Positions 1 through 6,436 of a stretch of 7,027 nt of DNA are shown one piece after another; position 1 is the first letter of the stretch, and every line of letters begins with the position of its first letter. Source of the DNA: Alphaproteobacteria bacterium (GTDB lineage Bacteria; Pseudomonadota; Alphaproteobacteria; Sphingomonadales; Emcibacteraceae). The notes beneath the pieces were generated by a model. The model did not search any database. It worked only from the letters and a program-made list of their open reading frames with translations, and was not told where the DNA came from. The translations under genes and the position numbers were made by a program. The DNA lies in contig NVVY01000002.1 of the NCBI GenBank assembly GCA_002749135.1, positions 25,167 to 32,193 on the forward strand, written 5' to 3'.

Positions 1-177
1 AAACCACAAGAGCCTCTTATTTTGAGATTGGATATTGTGGCTACAGGAATGCCCAATAATGAAATGGCTGATCCACTTAATGATTGGTTTAATTTAGCAC
101 ATGACTGGGTTGTTAATGGCTTTTTAGATGTAACATGTGAAGATGCTCAAAAAAATAAATGGGAACGAATAGAATGA
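1..177 (+). CDS. 3' end of an uncharacterised protein (possibly TIGR04255-like)
   Basis: An open frame runs in frame 1 from the left edge to TGA at 175-177, giving the last 58 residues of a protein whose start lies outside the window. The visible tail is rich in aromatic and acidic residues. It contains the segment LNDWFNLAHDWVVNGFLDVT and ends in KWERIE. From memory, this alpha-helical 'aHdwIVxgF..lT....W' ending resembles the C-terminus of sporadically distributed TIGR04255-type proteins, which often head small gene clusters. That match is recall only and could be wrong. The sequence is AT-rich (38% G+C in the first 60 bases), like the two genes after it and unlike the core genes to the right. 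Its stop overlaps the next start as ATGA, so it is probably translationally coupled to that gene. Function unknown. Confidence 0.7.
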   Translation, partial: KPQEPLILRLDIVATGMPNNEMADPLNDWFNLAHDWVVNGFLDVTCEDAQKNKWERIE

Positions 178-734
178 GTAGCCAAAATCAAACATTATAT
201 TCTGATGGTTCTAGTCCTGCACTGGACAGTGGAACTATAATTTCCTCGAGAGATCCTGTTGGTGGGCAGTCTCAAAGTTATCGGAAAAATCCTCTTGAAT
301 ATAAGGCATTTTTTACACCGCAATTGAACATACAGAACAATTATTCTCTGGACCTTAAAAATATTGAACCTACAACGACCAATTTAGAACATTATCGAAA
401 AAAACAAAAAATTAAACAGTTTTTAAAACAATCTACAAAAGAAGTGATATTTCCTAATGCTGATTATTTAGCTTGTGAAGTCTCTGTCAAGAATTCCTTA
501 TTGATCCTTGAACACCTTGATGATTTCTATGATTTGCCAAAAATTGCTGTTGATGAGGATGGTGTGATTATATTTGTCTGGGAAAAAACGGATAAAACCT
601 GTCTGCTGACATTTGAAAAAGATTTACTCCATTTCTATTCCCATAATAATCAAGGTATTACACTTGAAAGATTAGATGAGGAACGATTTAGTAAGGATAA
701 ATTCTTTTCTGAAATTTCCCCAAAGATATTTTAA
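174..734 (+). CDS. uncharacterised 186-residue protein, middle gene of AT-rich module
   Basis: I chose ATG at 174 because it overlaps the previous TGA (ATGA), the usual sign of translational coupling. An in-frame ATG at 159 would lie inside the preceding gene and add only five residues. The first ~37 residues are rich in Ser, Gly and Gln and probably disordered. Residues 70-90 are a strongly basic helix-like stretch (HYRKKQKIKQFLKQ). Residues 108-160 form a small alpha/beta pattern: a helix (LLILEHLDDF), then LPKIAVDEDGVIIFVWEK, then a strand and a turn. The 'P.i.vdedG.i.f.We' hairpin recalls small hypothetical proteins that follow TIGR04255-like genes, but this is from memory. No signal peptide, membrane segment or catalytic motif is evident. 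Codon use is AT-rich (one counted line is 25% G+C), pointing to horizontal origin. Function unknown. Confidence 0.75.
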   Translation: MSSQNQTLYSDGSSPALDSGTIISSRDPVGGQSQSYRKNPLEYKAFFTPQLNIQNNYSLDLKNIEPTTTNLEHYRKKQKIKQFLKQSTKEVIFPNADYLACEVSVKNSLLILEHLDDFYDLPKIAVDEDGVIIFVWEKTDKTCLLTFEKDLLHFYSHNNQGITLERLDEERFSKDKFFSEISPKIF

Positions 735-739
735 CTCAC

Positions 740-1210
740 ATGTCTGCTATGGAAATAGTAGAGTCCATACCTTCAGGCGATAATATAAGTCGGCATTTAT
801 ATTATCCATTTATGTATAAAAACAATGATTTTCTTTGGAACAAAATCTTTACATTTTCAGAAAGAAATAAATTTTGTGACTCAGTTGTTTGGCGAAAATA
901 TATACCATCCATTCAAGAGGTTCATGCTCTTGGCTGTGAAAAAGTAAAAATTGACAAGTTACAGCATCCCAATCGCGAATACTCCGGGGCTTTTACCGGT
1001 GCTGTAAATGATATTAGAAATATTAAAACAGATAACAATATCCAGCTTGACGTTGAACATGACCAAAGCAATGGCCAAGGCATCCACCATGCCCATTTAA
1101 AGCTTCTATTACCCGAAGATATGAATAAACCATCGAGAAATGATAGAGTAGAAATTTTTTCGAAACTTCCATTAATTTTTGAACCATTAGAGGAATATAT
1201 TAATTCCTAG
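740..1210 (+). CDS. uncharacterised 156-residue protein, last gene of AT-rich module
   Basis: This gene starts 5 bases after the stop of the 186-residue gene. ATG at 749 (M4) is an equally possible start, and neither has a convincing Shine-Dalgarno sequence, so translation probably depends on coupling. Visible features are an N-terminal GDNISRHLYYPF segment (residues 13-24), an aromatic/basic VVWRKYIPSIQEVHALGC stretch (49-66), and an acidic-histidine region. That region runs from D104, E106, H107 and D108 to H116, H117 and H119, and could bind metal or form an active site, but no family motif proves this. From memory, the order 'isR.. / sv.r / lG / Ha.l...p.dk' resembles small hypothetical proteins found as the third gene of TIGR04255-associated clusters. 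No signal peptide or membrane helix. The stop TAG is one base from the mutT stop on the other strand. Function unknown. Confidence 0.75.
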   Translation: MSAMEIVESIPSGDNISRHLYYPFMYKNNDFLWNKIFTFSERNKFCDSVVWRKYIPSIQEVHALGCEKVKIDKLQHPNREYSGAFTGAVNDIRNIKTDNNIQLDVEHDQSNGQGIHHAHLKLLLPEDMNKPSRNDRVEIFSKLPLIFEPLEEYINS

Positions 1211-1211
1211 C

Positions 1212-1655
1212 TCACAAAAAATCACGGATCATGGCAATGAGGGGTTCGTCGGCGGGGGGCATGGGGTGGTTTTTCAGGTTGTCTATTTTTACCCATTTGA
1301 GATTCTGTCCCTCCTGCGCCATCAGGATTCCGTCCCAGCGGCGGCAGAGGAATGTGGGCATCAGCAGGTGAAAATCCGGGTAGGTATGAGAAGCAAAAAC
1401 AAACGGCGCGAGGCAGGCCTCGGTCACGTCGATATTCAGTTCCTCATTCAATTCCCGAATCAAAGCCCGTTCCGGCGTTTCGCCCGGCTCCACCTTGCCG
1501 CCGGGGAACTCCCACAGCCCGGCCATGCTCTTGCCCTCTGGCCGCTGCGCCAATAAGATGCGGCCATCAATATCAATCATGATTACCGCCGAGACCAATA
1601 TGAGCTTTACTAGGCCCGTGGGACGATCCGGCACCTGTGGGCAGAGGTCCGTCAT
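1212..1655 (-). CDS. mutT: MutT-type Nudix pyrophosphohydrolase
   Basis: A 147-residue Nudix hydrolase, close to the usual size of MutT. MutT proteins hydrolyse oxidised dGTP (8-oxo-dGTP) to the monophosphate in the cytosol, which prevents A-to-C transversions. The Nudix box GX5EX7REUXEEXGU is at residues 53-75. It includes G53, E59, and the metal-binding R67-E68-L-N-E71-E72 cluster. The box ends LNI instead of the common LGI, so Asn74 replaces the last glycine. The upstream LLAQRPEGKSMAGLWEFPGGK is typical of the MutT/8-oxo-dGTP diphosphatase group. The start at 1655 has GGAG six bases upstream and overlaps the stop of the GNAT gene (ATGA), so the two are probably coupled. It is the last gene of the argJ operon. 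Other Nudix substrates cannot be excluded. Confidence 0.9.
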   Translation of the reverse strand: MTDLCPQVPDRPTGLVKLILVSAVIMIDIDGRILLAQRPEGKSMAGLWEFPGGKVEPGETPERALIRELNEELNIDVTEACLAPFVFASHTYPDFHLLMPTFLCRRWDGILMAQEGQNLKWVKIDNLKNHPMPPADEPLIAMIRDFL

Positions 1656-2200
1656 GGTTTTCTCCAGTCTTCACTGCGCAGGCGGTAAAATTCGCTGCAC
1701 CCCTCACAATGGCTGTCCCGGTCATAGGCCTCCGGCACCGCGCCCTCATGTATAAAGCCAACTTTTTCCAATATACGGCGGGAGCCTTTATTAGCAACCG
1801 CCGTCTGGGCCACATATCTTTTGATGATTCCGGTCTCAAACCCCGCGCCCAGAGCCGCATTCAACAATTCTGTGCCTAGCCCCCTGCCCCAGAAATCCGG
1901 ATGCATCCAATAGCCAACTTCTGTTTCTTCTGTCACGGTGAAAATACGAATGCCGCCCATATGACGGCCCGAGGCCTTATTCGTCATGGCATAGCGGATT
2001 GAACTGCCGTCCTGAAACTGTGCCGCGGCGTCAGCAATGAATTTCACGCCGTCCTCTTGGCTATAGGGGAAGGGGATATTGGTGGACAACCATTGGGTCA
2101 CCTCCCAATTGCCCAATATTTCTACATGGGCCGCCGTATCCTGCGGGCCAAAGGGTTTGAGCCACATTCGGGCTGTTTCTATTTCCTCTGGAAAATACAT
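1652..2200 (-). CDS. GNAT acetyltransferase, RimJ/RimL type
   Basis: A 182-residue GCN5-related N-acetyltransferase predicted to transfer acetyl from acetyl-CoA to an amine, possibly a protein N-terminus or a small molecule. The N-terminal ETARMWLKPFGPQDT (8-22) is the usual 'l.TeRL.LRp....D' opening. Motif A spans about residues 95-116 (VGYWMHPDFWGRGLGTELLN) and includes the acetyl-CoA pyrophosphate loop WGRGLG. Motif B is at about 137-153 (NKGSRRILEKVGFIHEG). Overall it looks like the RimJ/RimL (Acetyltransf_3) branch, but the target cannot be read from sequence. The start at 2200 has GGAG five bases upstream and lies one base beyond the argJ stop. Its own stop overlaps the mutT start. The tail has H164-C165-x2-C168, which is not a known GNAT feature. 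No symbol is assigned because the rim genes proper are defined by ribosomal targets. Confidence 0.88.
   Translation of the reverse strand: MYFPEEIETARMWLKPFGPQDTAAHVEILGNWEVTQWLSTNIPFPYSQEDGVKFIADAAAQFQDGSSIRYAMTNKASGRHMGGIRIFTVTEETEVGYWMHPDFWGRGLGTELLNAALGAGFETGIIKRYVAQTAVANKGSRRILEKVGFIHEGAVPEAYDRDSHCEGCSEFYRLRSEDWRKP
1662..1665 (-). promoter_or_regulatory. ribosome binding site of mutT
   Basis: GGAG on the minus strand lies six bases before the ATG at 1655, inside the end of the GNAT gene. It supports this start for mutT. Confidence 0.7.
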
Positions 2201-2201
2201 A

Positions 2202-3434
2202 TCAGCTCCGGTAATCCGCGTTTATATCAATATAACCATGGGTCAAATCACAGGTCCAGACGGTTGCTTGTCCCTCACAGATGCCCACATCAACGGTAAT
2301 GTCAATCTCCTGCCCTTTAAGGTGGGCGGTGCAGGCGGCCTCGTCATAATCTGGAACCGCCATGCCGAATTCGGTTACTTTCTGGCCGCCGATGGTGATC
2401 TCCAGCTGGTCCCGGTCGGCGGCTTCCCCGGCCTTGCCCACGGCCATGACAATGCGGCCCCAATTGGCATCCTCGCCCGCGATGGCGGTCTTGACCAGCG
2501 GTGAATTGGCAATGCTGAAGGCAATGACTTTGGCCGCCCGGTCGTCTTCGGCGCCGCTGACGGTGATGGTGATAAATTTGCTGGCACCTTCGCCGTCCCG
2601 CACCACCTGATGAGCCAGGTCCAGTAATATATCCTGAAAAGCCACCCTAAATTCAGCAAGGCAGGGATCATGGAGATCGGTAATTTCTGCCTGTCCGGTG
2701 GCAAAGGCCAATAATGTATCAGAGGTGGAGGTATCGCTGTCCACCGTGATGGCGTTAAAGCTGTTTTCGGCGGCCTCATTCAACAGGCTTTGCAGGGCAT
2801 GCTGGCTCAGGCCCGCATCGGTAAAGACATAGGCCAGCATGGTTGCCATATCCGGGGCGATCATGCCGGAGCCTTTGGCAATGCCGCAGATTGTGACCTC
2901 TGCGCCGTTAATATGCACCCGCCGCACGGCCCCCTTGGCAAAGGTATCGGTGGTCAGGATAGCCTGCGCCGCCGCCGCAAAGCCGCCGCCGGACAGGCCA
3001 TCAACAATGGCGTCCATATGGGCGGTGATCTTCCCCGCGTTCAGAACCTCACCGATCACCCCGGTTGAGGATATATAAACCTCATTTCGCGCGCAGCCGA
3101 GCTTATCCGACAGGCTGTCAACCGTCATGGCCATGGCCCGGTCCCCGGCCTTGCCGGTGAAGGCATTGGCGTTGCCCGCATTGACCAGCAACGCCCGGGC
3201 CTTCTTGCCCAGAGACAAATGTTTCCGGCACAGGTCAACCGGGGCCGCGGCGGTGCGTGAGCGGGTAAAAACCCCGGCCACAGTTGCGCCGTGGGGAAAG
3301 GAGATGCAGAGCAGATCATCCCGGCCTCGATATTTCATGCCGGTGGCCGCCGTTGCCATCTCAACCCCCTTGATATCAGGGAAATCAGGAAACGACTCCG
3401 GGGCCAGAGGGGATATTTTTGTTACGTTCGCCAT
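2202..3434 (-). CDS. argJ: ArgJ glutamate N-acetyltransferase (ornithine acetyltransferase)
   Basis: At 410 residues this is full length for ArgJ, which transfers acetyl from N2-acetylornithine to glutamate in the cyclic arginine pathway. It is a cytosolic enzyme made as a precursor that cleaves itself into alpha and beta chains. The cleavage motif KGSGMIAPDMATML is at 187-200. Cleavage before Thr198 should expose it as the nucleophile. S123-T124-G125 fits the oxyanion-hole Thr-Gly. NAGNANAFTG (85-94) and the C-terminal DLTHGYIDINADYRS (396-410) are family hallmarks. Whether it is bifunctional (also using acetyl-CoA) cannot be told from sequence. The start at 3434 gives the standard N-terminus ('ISPLAPESFP') but has no strong Shine-Dalgarno. 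It is the first gene of the argJ-GNAT-mutT operon and divergent from secA. A candidate promoter with palindromes lies upstream. Confidence 0.96.
   Translation of the reverse strand: MANVTKISPLAPESFPDFPDIKGVEMATAATGMKYRGRDDLLCISFPHGATVAGVFTRSRTAAAPVDLCRKHLSLGKKARALLVNAGNANAFTGKAGDRAMAMTVDSLSDKLGCARNEVYISSTGVIGEVLNAGKITAHMDAIVDGLSGGGFAAAAQAILTTDTFAKGAVRRVHINGAEVTICGIAKGSGMIAPDMATMLAYVFTDAGLSQHALQSLLNEAAENSFNAITVDSDTSTSDTLLAFATGQAEITDLHDPCLAEFRVAFQDILLDLAHQVVRDGEGASKFITITVSGAEDDRAAKVIAFSIANSPLVKTAIAGEDANWGRIVMAVGKAGEAADRDQLEITIGGQKVTEFGMAVPDYDEAACTAHLKGQEIDITVDVGICEGQATVWTCDLTHGYIDINADYRS
2206..2209 (-). promoter_or_regulatory. ribosome binding site of the GNAT gene
   Basis: GGAG on the minus strand lies five bases before the ATG at 2200. 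It sits within the last two sense codons of argJ, so ribosomes ending argJ uncover or pass directly over it, which favours coupling. Confidence 0.7.
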
Positions 3435-3467
3435 GCTTTACTGTCTTGCCTTATAGATATAAATTTT

Positions 3468-3483
3468 TGCTTGTTATCAAGCA
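3468..3483. repeat. 6+6 palindrome at the predicted argJ start point
   Basis: TGCTTG (3468-3473), TTAT, then CAAGCA (3478-3483) form a perfect inverted repeat just downstream of, and touching, the candidate argJ -10 box. It may be an operator or a hairpin at the very 5' end of the argJ mRNA. It is not followed by a T-run in the argJ direction, so it is unlikely to be a terminator. Confidence 0.4.
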
Positions 3484-3511
3484 TATAACCTGCTCGGTGA
3501 AATATTGTCTA
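3482..3511 (-). promoter_or_regulatory. candidate sigma70-type promoter of argJ
   Basis: On the minus strand, TAGACA (3511-3506, five of six to TTGACA) is followed after 18 bases by TATATG (3487-3482, four of six to TATAAT). The predicted start point near 3475 gives a leader of about 40 bases before the argJ ATG. The -35 box sits in the centre of an inverted repeat and the -10 box touches a second palindrome. Read by eye only. Confidence 0.45.
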
Positions 3512-3518
3512 ATATTTC
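3499..3518. repeat. perfect 8+8 inverted repeat over the argJ -35 box
   Basis: GAAATATT (3499-3506), four bases GTCT, then AATATTTC (3511-3518) form an exact inverted repeat of 20 bases in the argJ-secA intergenic region. It covers the candidate argJ -35 element, so a dimeric repressor bound here could block argJ transcription. It is AT-rich and does not closely match the classical ArgR box (TGAAT/ATTCA halves), although the TGAAA...TTTC outline is reminiscent. It could also be a chance palindrome in AT-rich DNA. Confidence 0.55.
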
Positions 3519-3582
3519 CCGCTTTTTCACATAAAATAAAGGTATTTCTGTCTTTTTATCATGCCATATGACGGATCAGTCA

Positions 3583-3611
3583 TTGACAGACAGGCGGGAC
3601 GCTCTTATCTG
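3583..3611 (+). promoter_or_regulatory. candidate promoter of secA
   Basis: A perfect TTGACA (3583-3588) is followed after 17 bases by TATCTG (3606-3611), a weak -10 (three of six). The start point would be near 3618, leaving about 70 bases of leader before the secA ATG. The exact -35 and ideal spacing support it; the poor -10 lowers confidence. Confidence 0.45.
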
Positions 3612-3671
3612 TTCTAAGTAATTTTGGTGAAACGGGCTGGCATTCCATGTGACCCGCAAACCCGGTAGTTT

Positions 3672-3678
3672 AAGGAAA
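3672..3678 (+). promoter_or_regulatory. ribosome binding site of secA
   Basis: AAGGAAA precedes the ATG at 3688. The spacer after the GG is about 12 bases of A and T only, longer than the usual 5-9. It still supports the 3688 start, since the next Met (residue 4) is farther away and the encoded [13 protein letters not shown] start matches the family. Confidence 0.6.
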
Positions 3679-3687
3679 TAAAATAAA

Positions 3688-6435
3688 ATGTTGGGAATGG
3701 GCAAGCTCGCCAAAAAAGTTTTTGGAAACGCCAATGGTCGCTATATCAAACGTCTCCAGCCACAGGTCAACGCCATCAATGCGCTGGAAGAAGATATTCA
3801 GAAATTGTCTGATGAAGAGCTTCGCGCCAGGACCGAAGAATTCCGCGCCCGCCTGAAGGACGGCGCAACCTTGGACAGCCTGCTGGCTGAGGCCTTTGCC
3901 ACCGTGCGCGAGGCCGCGGTGCGCACCTTGGGCCAACGCCATTATGATGTGCAATTGATTGGCGGGATTGTCCTCCATGAATGTAAAATTTCCGAGATGA
4001 AAACCGGTGAGGGCAAGACCCTTGTCTCCACTTTGGCCGGTTATCTGAACGCCCTGCCCGGCAAGGGAGTTCATATTGTCACCGTCAATGATTATCTGGC
4101 GAGCCGTGATTCGGAATGGATGGGCCGGGTGTTTGAATTCCTTGGCATGACCACCGGATGCATCATTCCCAATATGGATGACGAGGCCCGCAAGAAAGCC
4201 TACGCCGCCGATATTACCTATGCCACCAATAATGAGCTGGGCTTTGACTATCTGCGCGATAATATGAAATTCCACCATGATGCCATGGTACAGCGCCCCC
4301 CGGCCTTTGCCATCGTGGATGAGGTGGATAGTATCCTCATTGATGAGGCGCGTACTCCGCTGGTGATTTCCGGCCCGACTGAGGATAAGTCAGATCTTTA
4401 TGTCTCTATAAACAAGATCATCCCCGAACTGAAGGCAGAAGATTACGAGGTCGATGAAAAGGCCCGCTCCGTTTCCCTGACCGAAGAAGGCATGGAGCAT
4501 CTGGAACAGATCCTGATCGAACATGACCTGATCACGGGCGATAATATGTATGATTTTGGCAATGTGGCCGTGGTTCACCATGTGAATCAGGCCCTGCGCG
4601 CCCATACATTATTCACCCGGGAAAAGGACTATATCGTCAATAATAACGAAGTGATCATCATTGATGAATTCACGGGCCGCATGATGGAGGGCCGGCGTTT
4701 TTCCGATGGGTTGCATCAGGCATTGGAAGCCAAGGAAGGGGCTGAAATTCAGAGCGAGAACCAGACATTGGCCTCGGTCACTTTTCAGAATTATTTCAGG
4801 CTCTATCCGCGCCTGTCCGGCATGACCGGAACCGCCCTGACCGAAGAAGCGGAATTCGGCGAAATTTACGGCCTCGGGGTTATTGAAATTCCCACCCATC
4901 TGCCCATTGGCCGGGTCGATGATGATGATGAAATCTATCGCACGGCTACGGAGAAGTTCAACGCCATTGTGGATCAGATAGAGGTTTGTCAAAAGGCCGG
5001 GCAACCCATTCTGGTGGGCACTGTCAGCATTGAACGCTCGGAATATCTGTCTGACATGCTCAAAGAACGCAAGATCAAACATAATGTGCTGAACGCCAAA
5101 TTCCATGAGCAGGAAGCCTATATCATCGGGCAGGCGGGCCAGTACAACGCGGTGACCATCGCCACCAATATGGCCGGACGCGGCACCGATATTCAGCTTG
5201 GCGGTAATCTGGACATGCGTCTGGAGGCTGAAATTGAGGATATTGACGAAACCGCCCGCAAGAAAACCGCCGACAAAATTATCGCCGAGGTGGCCGCCGA
5301 AAAAGAAAAAGTCATTGCCGCAGGCGGGCTTTACGTTCTGGGCACCGAACGCCATGAAAGCCGGCGCATAGACAACCAGCTTCGCGGGCGGTCCGGGCGG
5401 CAGGGCGACCCCGGCCATTCCAAATTCTTCCTGAGCATGGAAGACGACCTGATGCGCATCTTTGGCGGCGAGCGGATGGACAGCCTGATGCAGAAATTCG
5501 GCTTTGAAGAAGGCGAATCCCTGATCCATCCATGGCTGAACCGGGCCGTGGAAAAATCCCAGGAAAAGGTGGAAGCCAGAAACTATGAAATCCGCAAAAA
5601 CCTGCTGAAATTTGACAATGTGATGAATGACCAGCGCAAGGCCATCTATGACCAGCGCCGGGAGGTTATGGTTAGCGATGACCTGACCGAAACCCTGAAC
5701 GATATGCGTGCGCAGGTGATTGAGGATCTGGTGGAAACCCATATCCCGCCCCGGGCCTATCCCCAGGATTGGGACGCGGACGGCATCAGCGAAGAAGTCA
5801 CGCGCATTTTTGGCCGGGATTTTGGTCTGAGAGACTGGATTAACGAGGAAGGTATCGATTCCGGGGCCTTCGAGGACCGCTTGATTGAAGAAGCTGACCG
5901 TTTTATGGCCAAACGCGCCGCCGATATTGGGCCGGAAATCATGCGGCAAGTGGAACGCAGTCTGTTGCTTCAGGCCATTGATCGTTACTGGAAAGAACAT
6001 CTGGCCCAGCTTGATCATCTGCGGCAGGTGATTCAGCTGCGCGCTTACGGCCAACGTGATCCGCTCAATGAATATAAGACCGAGGCCTTTGCCATGTTTG
6101 AAAGCATGCTCGAAGAAACCCGCGATAATGTGGTGATGTTGCTGGCTCATATTGAAATTCAGACCGAACAACAGGTCCCCGACCTGCCGGAGCCGGATTT
6201 AAGCAGTTTGAATATCAGCCATATTGACCCCACCACCGGTGAGAATGACGCGGCGGCCCTTGACCCCACCGACCCCAAAACATGGGGCAATATTTCCCGC
6301 AACGCCCCATGCCCCTGTGGCTCAGGTGATAAATATAAACATTGTCATGGAAAAGTTGTCCAAAAAGTTGGCCGAAATGATCAATGCCCCTGCGGTTCCG
6401 GTAAAAAATACAAGCATTGCCACGGGGCTATATAG
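3688..6435 (+). CDS. secA: SecA preprotein translocase ATPase with two C-terminal zinc motifs
   Basis: Complete at 915 residues. SecA is the cytosolic and membrane-peripheral motor that pushes unfolded preproteins through SecYEG using ATP. Motifs in order: Walker A MKTGEGKT (104-111), [10 protein letters not shown] (132-141), [14 protein letters not shown] (179-192), DEVD Walker B (211-214), and GMTGTA (378-383). These are followed by NMAGRGTDI (494-502), GTERHESRR (552-560) and [13 protein letters not shown] (564-576, arginine finger). The preprotein cross-linking domain lies at roughly 225-375, and the helical scaffold and wing at about 620-825. A poorly conserved acidic linker (about 826-870) leads to two SEC-C zinc motifs at 872-888 and 897-913, where SecA normally has one. 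The gene is divergent from argJ. Its stop is one base from the convergent hemN stop, leaving no room for a separate terminator. Confidence 0.98.
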   Translation: MLGMGKLAKKVFGNANGRYIKRLQPQVNAINALEEDIQKLSDEELRARTEEFRARLKDGATLDSLLAEAFATVREAAVRTLGQRHYDVQLIGGIVLHECKISEMKTGEGKTLVSTLAGYLNALPGKGVHIVTVNDYLASRDSEWMGRVFEFLGMTTGCIIPNMDDEARKKAYAADITYATNNELGFDYLRDNMKFHHDAMVQRPPAFAIVDEVDSILIDEARTPLVISGPTEDKSDLYVSINKIIPELKAEDYEVDEKARSVSLTEEGMEHLEQILIEHDLITGDNMYDFGNVAVVHHVNQALRAHTLFTREKDYIVNNNEVIIIDEFTGRMMEGRRFSDGLHQALEAKEGAEIQSENQTLASVTFQNYFRLYPRLSGMTGTALTEEAEFGEIYGLGVIEIPTHLPIGRVDDDDEIYRTATEKFNAIVDQIEVCQKAGQPILVGTVSIERSEYLSDMLKERKIKHNVLNAKFHEQEAYIIGQAGQYNAVTIATNMAGRGTDIQLGGNLDMRLEAEIEDIDETARKKTADKIIAEVAAEKEKVIAAGGLYVLGTERHESRRIDNQLRGRSGRQGDPGHSKFFLSMEDDLMRIFGGERMDSLMQKFGFEEGESLIHPWLNRAVEKSQEKVEARNYEIRKNLLKFDNVMNDQRKAIYDQRREVMVSDDLTETLNDMRAQVIEDLVETHIPPRAYPQDWDADGISEEVTRIFGRDFGLRDWINEEGIDSGAFEDRLIEEADRFMAKRAADIGPEIMRQVERSLLLQAIDRYWKEHLAQLDHLRQVIQLRAYGQRDPLNEYKTEAFAMFESMLEETRDNVVMLLAHIEIQTEQQVPDLPEPDLSSLNISHIDPTTGENDAAALDPTDPKTWGNISRNAPCPCGSGDKYKHCHGKVVQKVGRNDQCPCGSGKKYKHCHGAI
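6301..6351 (+). other. first SEC-C zinc-binding motif of SecA
   Basis: Codons 872-888 encode [17 protein letters not shown]. The expected zinc ligands of the CxCx8CH pattern are C875, C877, C886 and H887. In SecA this motif binds zinc and contacts SecB and phospholipid. It is the internal copy here, followed by an 8-residue linker. Confidence 0.92.
6376..6426 (+). other. second, extra SEC-C zinc-binding motif of SecA
   Basis: Codons 897-913 encode [17 protein letters not shown], with C900, C902, C911 and H912 as ligands. It matches the first copy at 14 of 17 residues, but nine of those 14 use a different synonymous codon. It ends two residues before the stop, the normal position of the single motif in other SecA proteins. 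Confidence 0.92.
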
Positions 6436-6436
6436 G

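Larger units (their letters stand above)
1..1210 (+). other. AT-rich three-gene accessory module, probably acquired horizontally
   Basis: Three rightward genes are packed with a 4-base overlap and a 5-base gap. Four 60-base lines counted here are 38%, 25%, 22% and 25% G+C. Lines in mutT and argJ are 68% and 57%, and the change occurs within a few bases of position 1210. I see no transposase, integrase, tRNA or obvious flanking repeat inside the window, so the mode of arrival is unknown. The left boundary lies outside the window. Confidence 0.6.

Noticed and set aside
159..176. ATG at 159 as the start of the 186-residue gene
   Set aside because: It would extend the gene into the preceding coding region for only five residues. 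The ATGA overlap at 174 is the typical coupled start.
1690..1715. The H-C-x2-C cluster near the GNAT C-terminus as a zinc site
   Set aside because: It has only two cysteines and one histidine in a variable tail, with no matching second ligand pair and no known GNAT precedent that I can recall.
1266..1879. Several 76-96 codon frames on the plus strand opposite mutT and the GNAT gene
   Set aside because: They are opposite two well-supported genes and overlap one another in different frames, with no motif or plausible start signal.
3468..3483. The TGCTTG/CAAGCA hairpin as an intrinsic terminator
   Set aside because: There is no U-run after it in either direction (the T-run on the plus strand precedes it), and no gene ends here. 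An operator or leader role fits better.
3561..3617. An 18-codon frame (MPYDGSVIDRQAGRSYLF) upstream of secA, considered as a SecM-like arrest leader
   Set aside because: It has no Shine-Dalgarno at proper spacing, no signal-like hydrophobic segment and no known arrest motif. It also overlaps the candidate secA promoter, so it may not even be transcribed.
3670..4278. A 202-codon antisense frame over the start of secA
   Set aside because: It shadows conserved SecA motifs, including Walker A, and has no family resemblance or clear ribosome binding site.
4609..6171. A 520-codon open frame antisense to secA
   Set aside because: It lies wholly opposite a certain secA gene. Its translation is low in recognisable domains and rich in Phe, His and Gly, as expected from reverse-complemented alphaproteobacterial codons. 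Long antisense frames of this sort arise from third-position bias.
6360..6430. GCCCC and GGGGC near the secA end as terminator stems
   Set aside because: The arms are about 40 bases apart, inside conserved zinc-motif codons, with no following T-run.
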